From: Devosia sp. 2618
GTDB taxonomy: Bacteria > Pseudomonadota > Alphaproteobacteria > Rhizobiales > Devosiaceae
Length of the DNA stretch: 64,000 nucleotides
Reading direction: 5' to 3'
Assembly (NCBI RefSeq): GCF_040546815.1
Contig: NZ_JBEPOO010000001.1
Coordinates: 2,294,001 to 2,358,000 of the forward strand
Part shown: piece by piece, positions 52,282 to 63,170 of the stretch
How the letters are laid out: the number at the start of each line of letters is the position of its first letter
Numbering within the stretch: the stretch's first letter is position 1
Position numbers and translations under genes: made by a program
Notes under the pieces: model-generated
What the model saw: only the letters and a program-made list of their open reading frames with translations
Database searches by the model: none
What the model was told of the DNA's origin: nothing

Positions 52282-54081
52282 ATGACCACCACCGACCGCC
52301 AGAACGGCAAGACCCTCAGCGGCCTGAGCCGACGCGCCGGACCGTGGCTCCCCTTGGCCATCGGCGCGCCGCTGCTCGGCGGCGCCCTGCTCATCTGGCA
52401 AGCCTGGACCCTCGCCGACGTGCTGGGCCGCGCCATCGAATCCGGGGCAGCGCTCGACACGCTGACGCCCGCAATCCTCCTTATTCTCGGCCTGCTGATC
52501 ACCCGCGCCGCCCTCGCCGCCATCGGTGATCGCGCCGGCACCGCCGCAGCCGAAACCATCAAGCAAAGCGTCCGCGCCGCCTTGTTTGCCAATCTGCTCG
52601 CCCGCTCGCCCCGCACCGCCGAGCAACCGCAATCGGGCGCGGCATCGTCCGCCCTCATCGATCAGGTCGAAGCGCTGGATGGATTCTTCGCGCGTTATCT
52701 GCCGGCGATGATCCAGGCCACCTTCCTGCCCATCGCCTTTGGAGTGGTCATCTTCCCGGTCGATTGGGTCGCGGGGATCCTGTTCCTCGTCACCGCGCCG
52801 CTCATTCCGGTGTTCATGGCGCTGGCCGGTTGGGGCGCACAAATCGCCACCCGCAAGCAGGCCCGTGCTTTGTCGCTGCTCACCGGCCGCTTTGCTGATC
52901 GGCTGCGCGGCCTAACCACGCTAAAACTGTTCGGACGTGCCGAGGCAGAAACGGCGGGCATTGTCGCCGCCAGCGACGAGCTGCGCCGCCGCACCCTGCG
53001 CGTGTTGCGGATCGCTTTCCTCTCTTCCGCCGTGCTGGAATTCTTCGCGGCGCTCGGCGTCGCCGGGATCGCGCTTTATGTCGGCCTGACCTTCATCGAG
53101 TTCCTGCATCTGCGCTCAACGCCGCTGACGCTGGAACTGGGCCTGTTCCTGCTGTTGATGGCGCCCGAGGTCTATAGTCCCCTGCGCCTGCTCGCCTCCC
53201 ACTATCACGACCGCGCCTCGGCCAAAGCCGCCATCGGCGAAATCGAAGCCCAGCTTGGCCCGCTGTCTTCACCTCTCCCTTTGGGGGAGAGGTCGACCCT
53301 CTTGGGTCGGGTGAGGGGGCCTTCCCCAGCATCTAACCAGGAAAAGGCCCCTCTATCTCTCCCCCAAGGACGACGTGAAGCAAACGACGCGTTGGCGGTC
53401 ACGCTCACCAACCTGACCCTGCGTACGCCCGATCATGCCCGCGTCATTCTAGCCAACACCGCCCTCACCGTCGCTCCCGGCGAGCACATCGCCATTCTCG
53501 GCCCCAGCGGCATTGGCAAATCGACCCTGCTCGAAGCCATTGCCCGCCTGCGCGATCATGGCGGCGACATTACCCTTGGCAATCGTCCGCTCGCGGATTT
53601 TCCGGAGGCGGAGCTGCGCAACAGCGTCACCATGCTCGGCCAGAAACCGCGCATTTTCGCGGGGTCGCTGGCCTACAATATCGGCCTCGCCCGCCCCGGT
53701 GCGTCGACCGAGGACATCCGCCGCGCCGCCGAGCATGCCCATGTCGCAAACTTTGCCGACGCCCTGCCCGACGGGCTCGACACAATGCTGGGCGAAGGTG
53801 GCCTCGGCCTTTCCGGCGGTCAGGCGCAGCGCATTGCGCTGGCTCGCATCTACCTGCGCGATCCGGGGCTGATCCTCCTCGATGAACCAACCGCCCATCT
53901 CGATGCCGAACTGGAGCAGGATGTGCTCGACGAGCTCAAGCAGTTCGCGCGCGGCCGCACCCTGATCATCGTCACCCATTCGCTCGCCGTCGCGGCGCGG
54001 ATGGACAAGGCCTGGCGCATTGCTGGCGAGGCGCTGCTGCCCACGCCCCTGCCCGCCCGCAAACGGAGTAACGTCGGATGA
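52282..54081 (+). CDS. cydD: Cysteine/glutathione exporter subunit CydD with a repeat-derived linker
   Basis: The 599-residue protein is an ABC exporter half: six membrane helices (to about residue 320) and an ATPase domain with Walker A GPSGIGKST (about 409-417), signature LSGGQAQR and Walker B LILLDEPTAHLD. CydDC exports thiols needed to assemble cytochrome bd. Residues about 329-366 are encoded by a 114-bp R1 palindromic repeat that keeps the frame and lies between the membrane and ATPase domains, where CydD normally has a short linker. The start at 52282 has GGAA upstream, and a small hairpin lies in the leader at 52230-52254. Confidence 0.92.
   Translation: MTTTDRQNGKTLSGLSRRAGPWLPLAIGAPLLGGALLIWQAWTLADVLGRAIESGAALDTLTPAILLILGLLITRAALAAIGDRAGTAAAETIKQSVRAALFANLLARSPRTAEQPQSGAASSALIDQVEALDGFFARYLPAMIQATFLPIAFGVVIFPVDWVAGILFLVTAPLIPVFMALAGWGAQIATRKQARALSLLTGRFADRLRGLTTLKLFGRAEAETAGIVAASDELRRRTLRVLRIAFLSSAVLEFFAALGVAGIALYVGLTFIEFLHLRSTPLTLELGLFLLLMAPEVYSPLRLLASHYHDRASAKAAIGEIEAQLGPLSSPLPLGERSTLLGRVRGPSPASNQEKAPLSLPQGRREANDALAVTLTNLTLRTPDHARVILANTALTVAPGEHIAILGPSGIGKSTLLEAIARLRDHGGDITLGNRPLADFPEAELRNSVTMLGQKPRIFAGSLAYNIGLARPGASTEDIRRAAEHAHVANFADALPDGLDTMLGEGGLGLSGGQAQRIALARIYLRDPGLILLDEPTAHLDAELEQDVLDELKQFARGRTLIIVTHSLAVAARMDKAWRIAGEALLPTPLPARKRSNVG
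53267..53380. repeat. R1 palindromic repeat inserted in frame within cydD
   Basis: The segment starts with CTTCACCTCTCCCTTTGGGG and ends with GTGAAG like the intergenic copies, with both halves present. Its 114 bp are exactly 38 codons and contain no in-frame stop. The second half is more diverged (CCCCTCTATCTCTCCCCCAA), losing some of the palindrome, consistent with drift under selection to stay open. Confidence 0.85.
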
Positions 54082-55727
54082 AGTCCCTACTGACCTTCCG
54101 CGCCCTGTTTGCCAGCCAGTCCAAGGGCTTCCTGCTGGCTTTGCTGCTGTCGCTGATCACGCTCGCGGCAGGCGTCGCGCTGCTCGGCACCTCTGGCTGG
54201 TTCATCACCTCCGCCGCGCTCACCACTGCAGGCCTCGCCTTCAATCTCTTCGTGCCTTCGTCGCTGGTGCGCGCTTTCTCGTTCATCCGCATTCTTGCGC
54301 GCTATGGCGAACGCCTCGTCGGTCATGACGCCACGTTGCGCCTATTGGCCGATCTGCGCGGCTGGCTGTTTGCCCGCCTGTTCCCGCGCTTGCCCCTCTC
54401 CGACCGCAGCCTGCGCCACGGCGATCTCGTCAGCCGCCTCACCGCCGATGTCGATGCGCTCGACACCGCCTTCCTCGTCGCTATAGGCCCCGTCGCCGCT
54501 GCCGTCCTGATCGGCGGCTCGCTGACCGGCGTCCTTGCCTGGCTCCTGCCCAGCGCCGCCCTGCTTTATGGCCTCTGCTTTGCTGCCGCTGTCTTGATGG
54601 TCCCCGCCGGGCTGGTCCTGATCAGCCGCCGCGCCGGTCGCGATGTTGTTACCCGCGCCGCCGATGCCCGCGCCAGCGTGCTCGACGGTATCGAGGGCCA
54701 TGCCGATCTCACGGTGTTCGGCGTGCTCGGCTTAGCGCAGGCCGGTTTCGTCGACACTTCCAAGCGTCTCAGCCAAGCCAAGGGCCGCCTCGCCACCCTC
54801 ACCGGCATCGCCGCCTTCGGCGTGCAGGCTCTAGCCGCCATCGCCCTGGCCGGCTCCATCTATCTTGGCCTCGCGGCCTTCTCTGCCGGTAGTGTCGATG
54901 GCCCCGTCCTGGCCGGCCTCCTGCTCGCCATCATGGGCAGCTTCGAGGCCAGCAACGCCATCGTCCGCAGCGTCGGCAAGCTCACGACCTCAATGGCCGC
55001 CGCCGAGCGCCTCACCGATATCGCCGAAAGCCCGCTGCGCGTGGTCGATCCGGCCATGCCCGCCGAGTTGCCCGCCGATACCACCATCACTCTGACCGAT
55101 GTGACCTTCGGCTATGGTGGCCCGCCGGTGCTGAGTAATCTGGACCTGACGGTCAAACCGGGCGAACATGTCGCCATCATCGGCCCCAGCGGTATCGGCA
55201 AGTCGAGCCTGCTCACACTGCTCCTGCGGCTGGCCGATCCGCAATTGGGCACGATTTCGCTCGGCGGCGCGCCGCTGGCGACGCTGCAGCAGTCCGATAT
55301 TCACGCCAGCATGGCGCTCCTCAGCCAGGACAGCCCCCTGTTCAACGACACCATCCGCGCCAATCTGCTGATCGCGCGCGAGGACGCCGATGACGACGCC
55401 CTCTGGTCGGCTCTCACTGCCGCTGGCATTGCCGACTTCGTCCGCGCCCTGCCCGGCGGCCTCGATACGCTCATCGGCGAAGGTGGCCGCACGGTCTCAA
55501 CCGGCCAGGCCCGTCGTCTCTGCCTCGCGCGGGTGTTGCTATCGAACGCAAGCATCCTGCTGCTCGACGAGCCCACAACCGGGCTCGACCGCACCGCCGA
55601 ACTGGCCTTTTTCGAAACGCTGCGCGTAGCCGCGCGTGGGCGGACGGTAATCGTCGTTACCCACGCCGCGATCCCTGAGGGCACCATGGATCGGGTACTG
55701 ACAATGCGGAACGGGATGTTGGGGTAG
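54078..55727 (+). CDS. cydC: Cysteine/glutathione exporter subunit CydC
   Basis: The 549-residue ABC exporter half has six membrane helices (to about residue 310) and an ATPase domain with Walker A GPSGIGKSS and Walker B ILLLDEPTTGLD. The signature reads VSTGQARR instead of LSGGQ, the usual CydC variation. It overlaps cydD by 4 bp, and the two form the heterodimer. An R3 repeat starts just after its stop codon. Confidence 0.93.
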   Translation: MKSLLTFRALFASQSKGFLLALLLSLITLAAGVALLGTSGWFITSAALTTAGLAFNLFVPSSLVRAFSFIRILARYGERLVGHDATLRLLADLRGWLFARLFPRLPLSDRSLRHGDLVSRLTADVDALDTAFLVAIGPVAAAVLIGGSLTGVLAWLLPSAALLYGLCFAAAVLMVPAGLVLISRRAGRDVVTRAADARASVLDGIEGHADLTVFGVLGLAQAGFVDTSKRLSQAKGRLATLTGIAAFGVQALAAIALAGSIYLGLAAFSAGSVDGPVLAGLLLAIMGSFEASNAIVRSVGKLTTSMAAAERLTDIAESPLRVVDPAMPAELPADTTITLTDVTFGYGGPPVLSNLDLTVKPGEHVAIIGPSGIGKSSLLTLLLRLADPQLGTISLGGAPLATLQQSDIHASMALLSQDSPLFNDTIRANLLIAREDADDDALWSALTAAGIADFVRALPGGLDTLIGEGGRTVSTGQARRLCLARVLLSNASILLLDEPTTGLDRTAELAFFETLRVAARGRTVIVVTHAAIPEGTMDRVLTMRNGMLG

Positions 55728-55728
55728 T

Positions 55729-55862
55729 GCCACGCCCTCGGGGTTCGAGGCTCGTAAGAACTCGCACCTCACCATGAGGGCTACTTTTAGCTCAAGGTTT
55801 CAACAGCCCTCATGGTGAGGTGCTTTGCCCTTCGCAAAGCCTCGAACCACGAGGGCGTGGCA
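55729..55862. repeat. Long palindromic repeat, family R3, copy 2
   Basis: Framed by GCCACGCCCTCGGGGTTCGAGG and its near complement CCTCGAACCACGAGGGCGTGG, with the inner pair CACCTCACCATGAGGGCT / AGCCCTCATGGTGAGGTG. It matches the element at 39019-39147. It fills the gap between cydC and the convergent fnrN gene. Confidence 0.8.
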
Positions 55863-55868
55863 CAAAGC

Positions 55869-56588
55869 CTACCCGCAGCGCACCCTCAACCGCGCCACAT
55901 CCGGCACGGACACATGCCGGTAATTCTCGATCTCGATCACCCCATCCGCCTTGAGCTTGCTCATCTGGCGGCTGACGGTTTCGATGGTCAGGCCAAGGAA
56001 GTCGCCGATATCGGCGCGGCTAAGCGGCAGGTCGAAGGTGGTGACTTCCTCCTGCGTCGGATCGATGTGGCTGGCGATGAGATAGAGAAAGCTTGCGACC
56101 TTTTCGGCAGCGGTCTTGCGGCCCAGCGTCACCATCCAGTCGCGGGCTTCGTCGAGTTCGCGCAGGGTCTGCAGCATCACGCGATGCTCCAGCGCCGGGT
56201 TCTCGCGCACCAACGCTTCCATGGCCGATTTCGGCACCATGCAGAGATCGACGTCGGAGGCCGCTTCGGCCGTCACCCGGCTTTCATTGGCAAACAGCCG
56301 CCCCAGCAGATCAGGCGCAAACTGCAGCCCCACCACCTGCTGGCGGCCGTCTTCGAGCACTTTTGACAGCTTGACCACGCCGCGCAGCACATTGCCGTAG
56401 CTGGTGATCGGCTCGGCATCGGCGAGCAGTTCGTCGCCTGCTTCATGATGGGTTCGGCGGGTGTGGCGCGACAGCGCGAGCAATTGCTCGGGGGTCAACG
56501 CGCCGCAAATCCCCTGATGACGGGACTCGCAACTCTGGCAGAGCACGGGAAGTTCGGAATTGTGAATGTCGTTGCGGACGGGCTGCAT
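55869..56588 (-). CDS. fnrN: FNR-type oxygen sensor, FnrN/FixK family
   Basis: The 239-residue protein has the four cysteines of an oxygen-labile [4Fe-4S] cluster: Cys17, Cys20 and Cys28 in CQSCESRHQGICG, and Cys116 in DLCMVP. A CRP-like sensor region precedes a helix-turn-helix with ETVSRQMSKL, the FNR recognition helix (E-x2-SR) that reads TTGAT-N4-ATCAA. It should activate the cyd genes at low oxygen through the box at 52148. I see no FNR box at its own promoter. Confidence 0.92.
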   Translation of the reverse strand: MQPVRNDIHNSELPVLCQSCESRHQGICGALTPEQLLALSRHTRRTHHEAGDELLADAEPITSYGNVLRGVVKLSKVLEDGRQQVVGLQFAPDLLGRLFANESRVTAEAASDVDLCMVPKSAMEALVRENPALEHRVMLQTLRELDEARDWMVTLGRKTAAEKVASFLYLIASHIDPTQEEVTTFDLPLSRADIGDFLGLTIETVSRQMSKLKADGVIEIENYRHVSVPDVARLRVRCG

Positions 56589-56786
56589 GGCAATCGCCTC
56601 CTGACGCCCCCGATATAGGCCCGTCCGACCAACAGTTTAACCTGCAGAACTGTCGCAGTGCCATCCTGCCGCACTTGCGACCGGCGCCCGCGCGAAATCG
56701 CTCCAGTGAAGCGATTTCAGGTCGCAGGGCCATGAGGGCTAGGCCCGAATGGCCCAGACGCCCAGCAAACTCGATCCGCCTGCCAT

Positions 56787-56835
56787 GCCCTCCTTCGACG
56801 AGCCTCGAACCGTCCTGAGTCCGTCGAAGGAGGGC
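56787..56835. repeat. Perfect 14-bp inverted repeat upstream of the copper genes
   Basis: GCCCTCCTTCGACG at 56787-56800 is the reverse complement of CGTCGAAGGAGGGC at 56822-56835. The loop contains CCTCGAAC, also present in the R3 family, so it may be a related mobile palindrome. It lies in the 523-bp gene-poor stretch between fnrN and copA. Confidence 0.7.
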
Positions 56836-56859
56836 GCGTCGCAAATCCCTCAGTCGTCC

Positions 56860-57003
56860 ACCCTCCCCCTTGAGGGGAGGGAAGCGAGATAGGACTTAGC
56901 GTTTGCTAAGTCAGTCAATCGAGCAGGAAGGGGGGTGTCCCTCCGAGAGTGCGGTGCCCGTGACTCACCCCCTCCCTTGATCCCTCCCCTCAAGGGGGAG
57001 GGT
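56860..57003. repeat. Paired palindrome, family R2, upstream of copA
   Basis: Two mirrored arms, CCCTCCCCCTTGAGGGGAGGG and its complement CCTCCCCTCAAGGGGGAGGG, are separated by about 95 bp that include TTAGCGTTTGCTAA, a small palindrome. The CTCACCCCCTCCCTTGATCC block before the right arm matches the copy at 30751. Apart from this and the 56787 hairpin, the region from 56589 to 57059 shows no gene. Confidence 0.75.
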
Positions 57004-57059
57004 GTCGACTACGCTTTCTGAACCAAAGCCGCGGTGAGACGATTTCTCGAAATCCCCCC

Positions 57060-57090
57060 TTGACCTTCCCATCATGGGAACCCTTATATG
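57060..57090 (+). promoter_or_regulatory. CueR-type copper promoter with 19-bp spacer
   Basis: A TTGACC -35 (57060-57065) and a TATATG -10 (57085-57090) are separated by exactly 19 bp, the long spacing that MerR-family activators correct. The spacer contains the perfect dyad TTCCCAT-C-ATGGGAA (57066-57080). Transcription should start near 57097, which places any copA start codon at 57088 inside the promoter and supports the start at 57112. Confidence 0.88.
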
Positions 57091-57111
57091 CTTGAGGACG
57101 AGGTAAAACCC

Positions 57112-59366
<2,255 letters not shown>

Positions 59367-59370
<4 letters not shown>

Positions 59371-59777
59371 ATATCGGCGAAGCGTCAAACGCCTCGGGCG
59401 TCTCGGCCAAGATGATCCGCTATTACGAATCCATCGGCCTTATCCAGGCGCCTCTCCGCACCGGCAGCAACTACCGGGTTTATGGCGCCGACGAGGTGCA
59501 CGTCCTGCGCTTTGTCAAACGCGCCCGGACCCTGGGCTTTTCGGTGGAAGAAACCTCAACCCTTCTCGGGCTCTGGCAGGACAAGACCCGCGCCAGCGCC
59601 GAAGTGAAGGACATTGCAACCGGCCATATCCAGGCGCTCGAAACCAAGATCGACGAACTGCAGGGCATGGTCAAAACCCTCAAGCACCTCGCCCATTGCT
59701 GCGGCGGCGACAACCGACCCGACTGCCCGATCCTTGATGATCTGGCCGGCGAATTCCCAATTTCGAAAGGACACTGA
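59367..59777 (+). CDS. cueR: CueR/HmrR copper-responsive MerR regulator
   Basis: The 136-residue protein has a MerR winged helix ([20 protein letters not shown]) and the Cu+-binding loop [11 protein letters not shown] with Cys112 and Cys120, the same positions as in E. coli CueR. It overlaps copA by 4 bp, so it is co-transcribed with its own target. It should activate the promoter at 57060 by untwisting the 19-bp spacer when Cu+ binds. HmrR is the rhizobial name for the same protein. Confidence 0.94.
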
Positions 59778-59778
59778 A

Positions 59779-59979
59779 ATGAGCGACCAAACCGTTTTCA
59801 CCGTCAACGACATGACCTGCGGCCACTGCGTCGGCACCGTGCGCAAGGCGCTCGAAGAAGCGCTGCCCGGCGCCGAGATTTCGGTCAACCTGGCAACGCA
59901 CAAGGTGAGCTTCACCGGCGATCGGGCGGTTGGTGAAGAGGCGATCAAGGAAGCTGGGTATACCCCGGAAGCGGCCTAA
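59779..59979 (+). CDS. copZ: Copper chaperone CopZ
   Basis: The 66-residue protein is a single heavy-metal-associated domain with the metal site MTCGHC (Cys14, Cys17). It would carry Cu+ in the cytoplasm to CopA. It starts one base after the cueR stop, with AAGGA upstream, and closes the copper operon. Confidence 0.94.
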   Translation: MSDQTVFTVNDMTCGHCVGTVRKALEEALPGAEISVNLATHKVSFTGDRAVGEEAIKEAGYTPEAA

Positions 59980-59986
59980 GAACAGG

Positions 59987-60105
59987 ATACCCCCACCCCA
60001 CCTCCCCCTGAAAAGGGGGAGGAGTTCGCCAAGTGGATGAACTAGATCCAGCCACACACCGGCCGGATTCCTCCCCCTTTTCAGGGGGAGGCTAGGTGGG
60101 GGTAT
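59987..60105. repeat. Paired palindrome, family R2, after the copper operon
   Basis: Mirrored arms (ACCTCCCCCTGAAAAGGGGG and CCCCCTTTTCAGGGGGAGG) are framed by ATACCCCCACC and GGTGGGGGTAT. It fills the gap between copZ and the convergent DUF1428 gene and may serve as a bidirectional terminator. Confidence 0.8.
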
Positions 60106-60129
60106 TCTATTCTTCTTCCCCCATCCCCC

Positions 60130-60843
60130 TCACACGTCCAACAACGGCACAAACCCACCAAACACCCGCCGCTTCTCATCGCCCGGTGAATTGTCTTCCA
60201 TCATGCGCGGGTCGTTCATCAGCTTCTCCCAGGCCGCGTCGCGCACCGTCTTGGATGGCCATTCCAGAAACGAGAACACCACCGTTTCGTCGGCCGCCGC
60301 GTTCACCGCCTTTTTGAAATCGGTCAGCTTGCCATCGGGCACCATGTCGCCCCACGCATCGACAAACCGGGTCGCGCCCAGCTCGTCAAAGATTGCCGCC
60401 TGTCGTTTCAACTGCGCCAGATAGTCGGCCTTGCGCGCGGTTTTCACCGGCAGCAGCGATCCATCGAAATAGCCGGCCTTGCCGCCCGTACCATGGTCGT
60501 ACAGCGCGTCGAAACTGCCATAGATCATCCGCGCACCGTCAAACGGCATCTTGGCGCCCATGTCCTTCATGCGCGGATCGGCGTTCATCTTGGTATTGGC
60601 CGCGTCGGCGGCCGCCTTGTCGGTAAATTCCTGCCAGGAAAAGACGATCTTCTCATCCGGCTTGGCCTGCACGGCGCGGCGGAAATCGGTCACCGTGCCG
60701 CTATTGACATCATCTTCCCAGGTATCCACCAACCGGGTGGCGCCGTATGACTTGAACATCTCCACCGAGTCGTCGGCGAAGCCTTTGTAGGCCTGCTTGT
60801 TGGCGGCCGGAACCGCCGATACGAAACCAGCAAAATAGGTCAT
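60130..60843 (-). CDS. Tandem-duplicated DUF1428 protein
   Basis: The 237-residue protein consists of two homologous DUF1428 domains, about 1-118 and 120-237. Each repeat has the LAT/GATRLVDTWED or GATRFVDAWGD strand, then a helix (TDFRRAVQAKPDEKIVF / TDFKKAVNAAADETVVF) and the loop DPRMKD or DPRMME. DUF1428 has a ferredoxin-like dimeric alpha/beta barrel fold, so the duplication probably makes an internal pseudo-dimer. The ATG at 60843 (MTYFAGF) is the family start. The function is unknown. Confidence 0.85.
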   Translation of the reverse strand: MTYFAGFVSAVPAANKQAYKGFADDSVEMFKSYGATRLVDTWEDDVNSGTVTDFRRAVQAKPDEKIVFSWQEFTDKAAADAANTKMNADPRMKDMGAKMPFDGARMIYGSFDALYDHGTGGKAGYFDGSLLPVKTARKADYLAQLKRQAAIFDELGATRFVDAWGDMVPDGKLTDFKKAVNAAADETVVFSFLEWPSKTVRDAAWEKLMNDPRMMEDNSPGDEKRRVFGGFVPLLDV

Positions 60844-61060
60844 GACAGTCTCCCTTGGCTCCTCCGCCGCCGGACCAGTCCAGCACCAGAAAAGCTCCGC
60901 TGGCACTCTGACAGCTAAACGCGTCAGCCCAATGGCAGCGGGATAAAAAGGGAGATTGGTGAGCCTCAACGGCACCAATAGTCCGGCGTCATCAAAGGCT
61001 CAGATCGGAAATGCGAGCGATGGCAATTGGTTCCGCGGATTTTTGTCGGCAAGCCCCCCC

Positions 61061-61093
61061 AAAAAAACAAAGGGCGCCTCGCGGCGCCCTTTG
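61061..61093 (-). terminator. Intrinsic terminator of the sugar ABC operon
   Basis: CAAAGGGCGCC (61068-61078) pairs with GGCGCCCTTTG (61083-61093), followed on the minus strand by a run of seven T. It lies 24 bp past the binding-protein gene, the last gene of the operon. Confidence 0.9.
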
Positions 61094-61116
61094 CATAGTC
61101 AGCTATTCAGAACAGA

Positions 61117-62064
61117 TCAGAATGGGCTGTCTGGGAAGTAGAACTGGGCAGCGTTTTCCTGGGTGATCAGTGGCGAACCCAGGATATAGGTGCCGCCGAC
61201 CGGGCCATTGGAGGTGAAGTGCGCCACGGTCACGTCCATTGCGGTCGCGATCTGTGCAGGTGGATACAGCACGTCGACTGGAACCAGCGCATTGCCGTCC
61301 ATCACGCCCTTGACGATTTCCTTCATGCCGGCGCCGCCAACCACGAACATTTCGCTTTCGCGACCTGCCTGCTTGATGGCTTCGACAACGCCGAGGGTGA
61401 TGTCGTCGTCCTGTGCCCATACGCCCTTGATGTCGGGGAAGCGCGACAGGAAGTCCTGCATCACTTCAAAGCCGTCATCGCGGTTCCAGTTGGCGAACTT
61501 GTTGTCCAGCACGTTGATGCCGGTGCCTTCGATGGCGCCCATGAAGGCGTCGAAGCGTTCGGTGTCGAGCACAGTCGGAATGCCGCGCAGGATGACGATG
61601 TTGTCGCCGTCGCCGAGACGGGTCTTCATGTACTCAGCCGAGTTCACGCCCATTTCGGTGTTGTTGCCCGAAACATAGACGTCCTGGATGGTTTCGTCGG
61701 TCAGGCCGCGGTCAACCACGGTGATGAACGCGCCGGTCTGCTTGACGGCACGGACTGGCTCGGTCAGTGGCTCGGATTCAAATGGCAGCACGACGAGTGC
61801 CTGGATCTGGTGCACCGAAACGAGGTCTTCCAGATCGCTGGCCTGATCGGCTGGGCCGTCGGCGGTCACGATGATGATGTCGATATTTGGATGGGCAGCT
61901 TCCAGGCGCTTTTCAGCTTCAGCGGCATGCCAGTTCAGGCCACCCATGAAGCCGTGCGTAGCCGCAGGAATGGAAACGCCAATCTTGATCTTGTCCTGCG
62001 CAACGGCTGCGCCGGCTAGAGCGCTCGTGACCAACAGGCCCAGTGCAATTGCCTTCAAAGACAT
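61117..62064 (-). CDS. Sugar ABC transporter substrate-binding protein, RbsB-like
   Basis: The 315-residue protein has a Sec signal peptide (cleavage after AVA near residue 22) and the Peripla_BP_4 fold of ribose/xylose-type binding proteins (GVSIPAATHGFMGGLNWHAA, LVVLPFESEPLTEPVR, VWAQDDDITLGVVEA). It is the last of three genes (ATPase-permease-binding protein) on the minus strand. The sugar is not evident; no sugar-metabolic gene adjoins it in the window. Confidence 0.88.
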   Translation of the reverse strand: MSLKAIALGLLVTSALAGAAVAQDKIKIGVSIPAATHGFMGGLNWHAAEAEKRLEAAHPNIDIIIVTADGPADQASDLEDLVSVHQIQALVVLPFESEPLTEPVRAVKQTGAFITVVDRGLTDETIQDVYVSGNNTEMGVNSAEYMKTRLGDGDNIVILRGIPTVLDTERFDAFMGAIEGTGINVLDNKFANWNRDDGFEVMQDFLSRFPDIKGVWAQDDDITLGVVEAIKQAGRESEMFVVGGAGMKEIVKGVMDGNALVPVDVLYPPAQIATAMDVTVAHFTSNGPVGGTYILGSPLITQENAAQFYFPDSPF

Positions 62065-62150
62065 ATTTAGTCCTCCCTACCAATGTTTGGCGTCTGACGC
62101 GACGCCGGTGATCCCGCCCCTTTCGAGGGACGTGGAATTTCTGTGTTTGA

Positions 62151-63170
62151 TTAGTCAGCCTTCTTGCGACGGCCGCGGAGCGAACCGCGCTGCAGGTAGA
62201 CTGCTGCGATGATGATCACGCCCTGCACTGCCCCGTTGAGGTAGTTCGAGATGATCTCGGTCAGGTTCAGAATATTGCCGATCGAGGTGAGGATCAGGGC
62301 GCCAATCACCGTGCCGCCGATGCGACCGAAGCCGCCCTTGAGCATGGTGCCGCCGATGATCACGGCCGCAATGGCTTCGAGTTCCCACAGCACGCCGGTG
62401 GCCGACGAGGCCGAACCCAGACGCGGCACATAGATGATGGTGGCCAGCGATACGCACAGACCCTGCAGAATGTAGGTGGCGGTGCGGACGCGGTCGACCT
62501 TGATCGCCGAATAGCGGGCCACGTGTTCGTTGGAGCCGATGGCCATACAGTAGCGGCCGAAGGCGGTGCGGTTCATCAGCACCCAGCCAAGGATGGCGAC
62601 GAAAATGAACACCCAGACCGGGAACGGAATGCGCAGGAAGCTGTCGTAATAGACCGGGCGATAGATTTCGCGGGCGGCGTTGTTGAGCGACAGCGTGCCG
62701 CCATCGGCAAAGTAGGTCACGAGCGAGCGATAAATGCCCATGGTGCCCAGCGTCACGATGAAGGCTTCGATCTTGGCCTTGGTGGTGAGGAACCCGTTGA
62801 TGAAACCGGCACCAATGCCCAGGATCAGCGAACAGCCGATGCCCAGCAGCACCGTCCACACAGAGGCGCCCATCGCCCCGACAGCGCCGTTCATGATGAT
62901 GATCATCACGCCGGCGATGAAGGCTGCCATCGAGCCAACCGACAGATCGATGCCGCCGGCGGTGATGACGAAGGTGGCGCCCACCGCGATGATGCCGATA
63001 AAGGCCGAGCGGGTCAGGATGTTGGTGATATTGCCTTCATTGAGGAAGGCGGGATTGAGCGAATAGCCCAGAACCACCAGCAAGATCAGAGCGAGCAGCG
63101 GGCCCGCAGTCTTGAGGTCGATCCGAAACCCCTTGGAAGGCTTTGCAGCCTCATGCGCTGATACGCTCAT
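62151..63170 (-). CDS. Sugar ABC transporter permease, RbsC-like
   Basis: The 339-residue permease has 8-10 membrane helices and the pattern of the ribose/xylose/galactose group (VITAGGIDLSVGSMAAFIAG, NGFLTTKAKIEAFIVTLGTM, GGTMLKGGFGRIGGTVIGAL). The ATG at 63170 is preceded by GGTGGGGA and overlaps the upstream ATPase gene by 20 bp. It forms the channel for the binding protein at 61117. Confidence 0.9.
   Translation of the reverse strand: MSVSAHEAAKPSKGFRIDLKTAGPLLALILLVVLGYSLNPAFLNEGNITNILTRSAFIGIIAVGATFVITAGGIDLSVGSMAAFIAGVMIIIMNGAVGAMGASVWTVLLGIGCSLILGIGAGFINGFLTTKAKIEAFIVTLGTMGIYRSLVTYFADGGTLSLNNAAREIYRPVYYDSFLRIPFPVWVFIFVAILGWVLMNRTAFGRYCMAIGSNEHVARYSAIKVDRVRTATYILQGLCVSLATIIYVPRLGSASSATGVLWELEAIAAVIIGGTMLKGGFGRIGGTVIGALILTSIGNILNLTEIISNYLNGAVQGVIIIAAVYLQRGSLRGRRKKAD

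Noticed and set aside
53267..53380. A frameshift or pseudogene in cydD
   Set aside because: The inserted repeat is a multiple of three with no stop, and both domains downstream and upstream keep their motifs.
56589..56700. An FNR box upstream of fnrN
   Set aside because: No TTGAT-N4-ATCAA or close match is visible in the first 110 bp upstream of the start.
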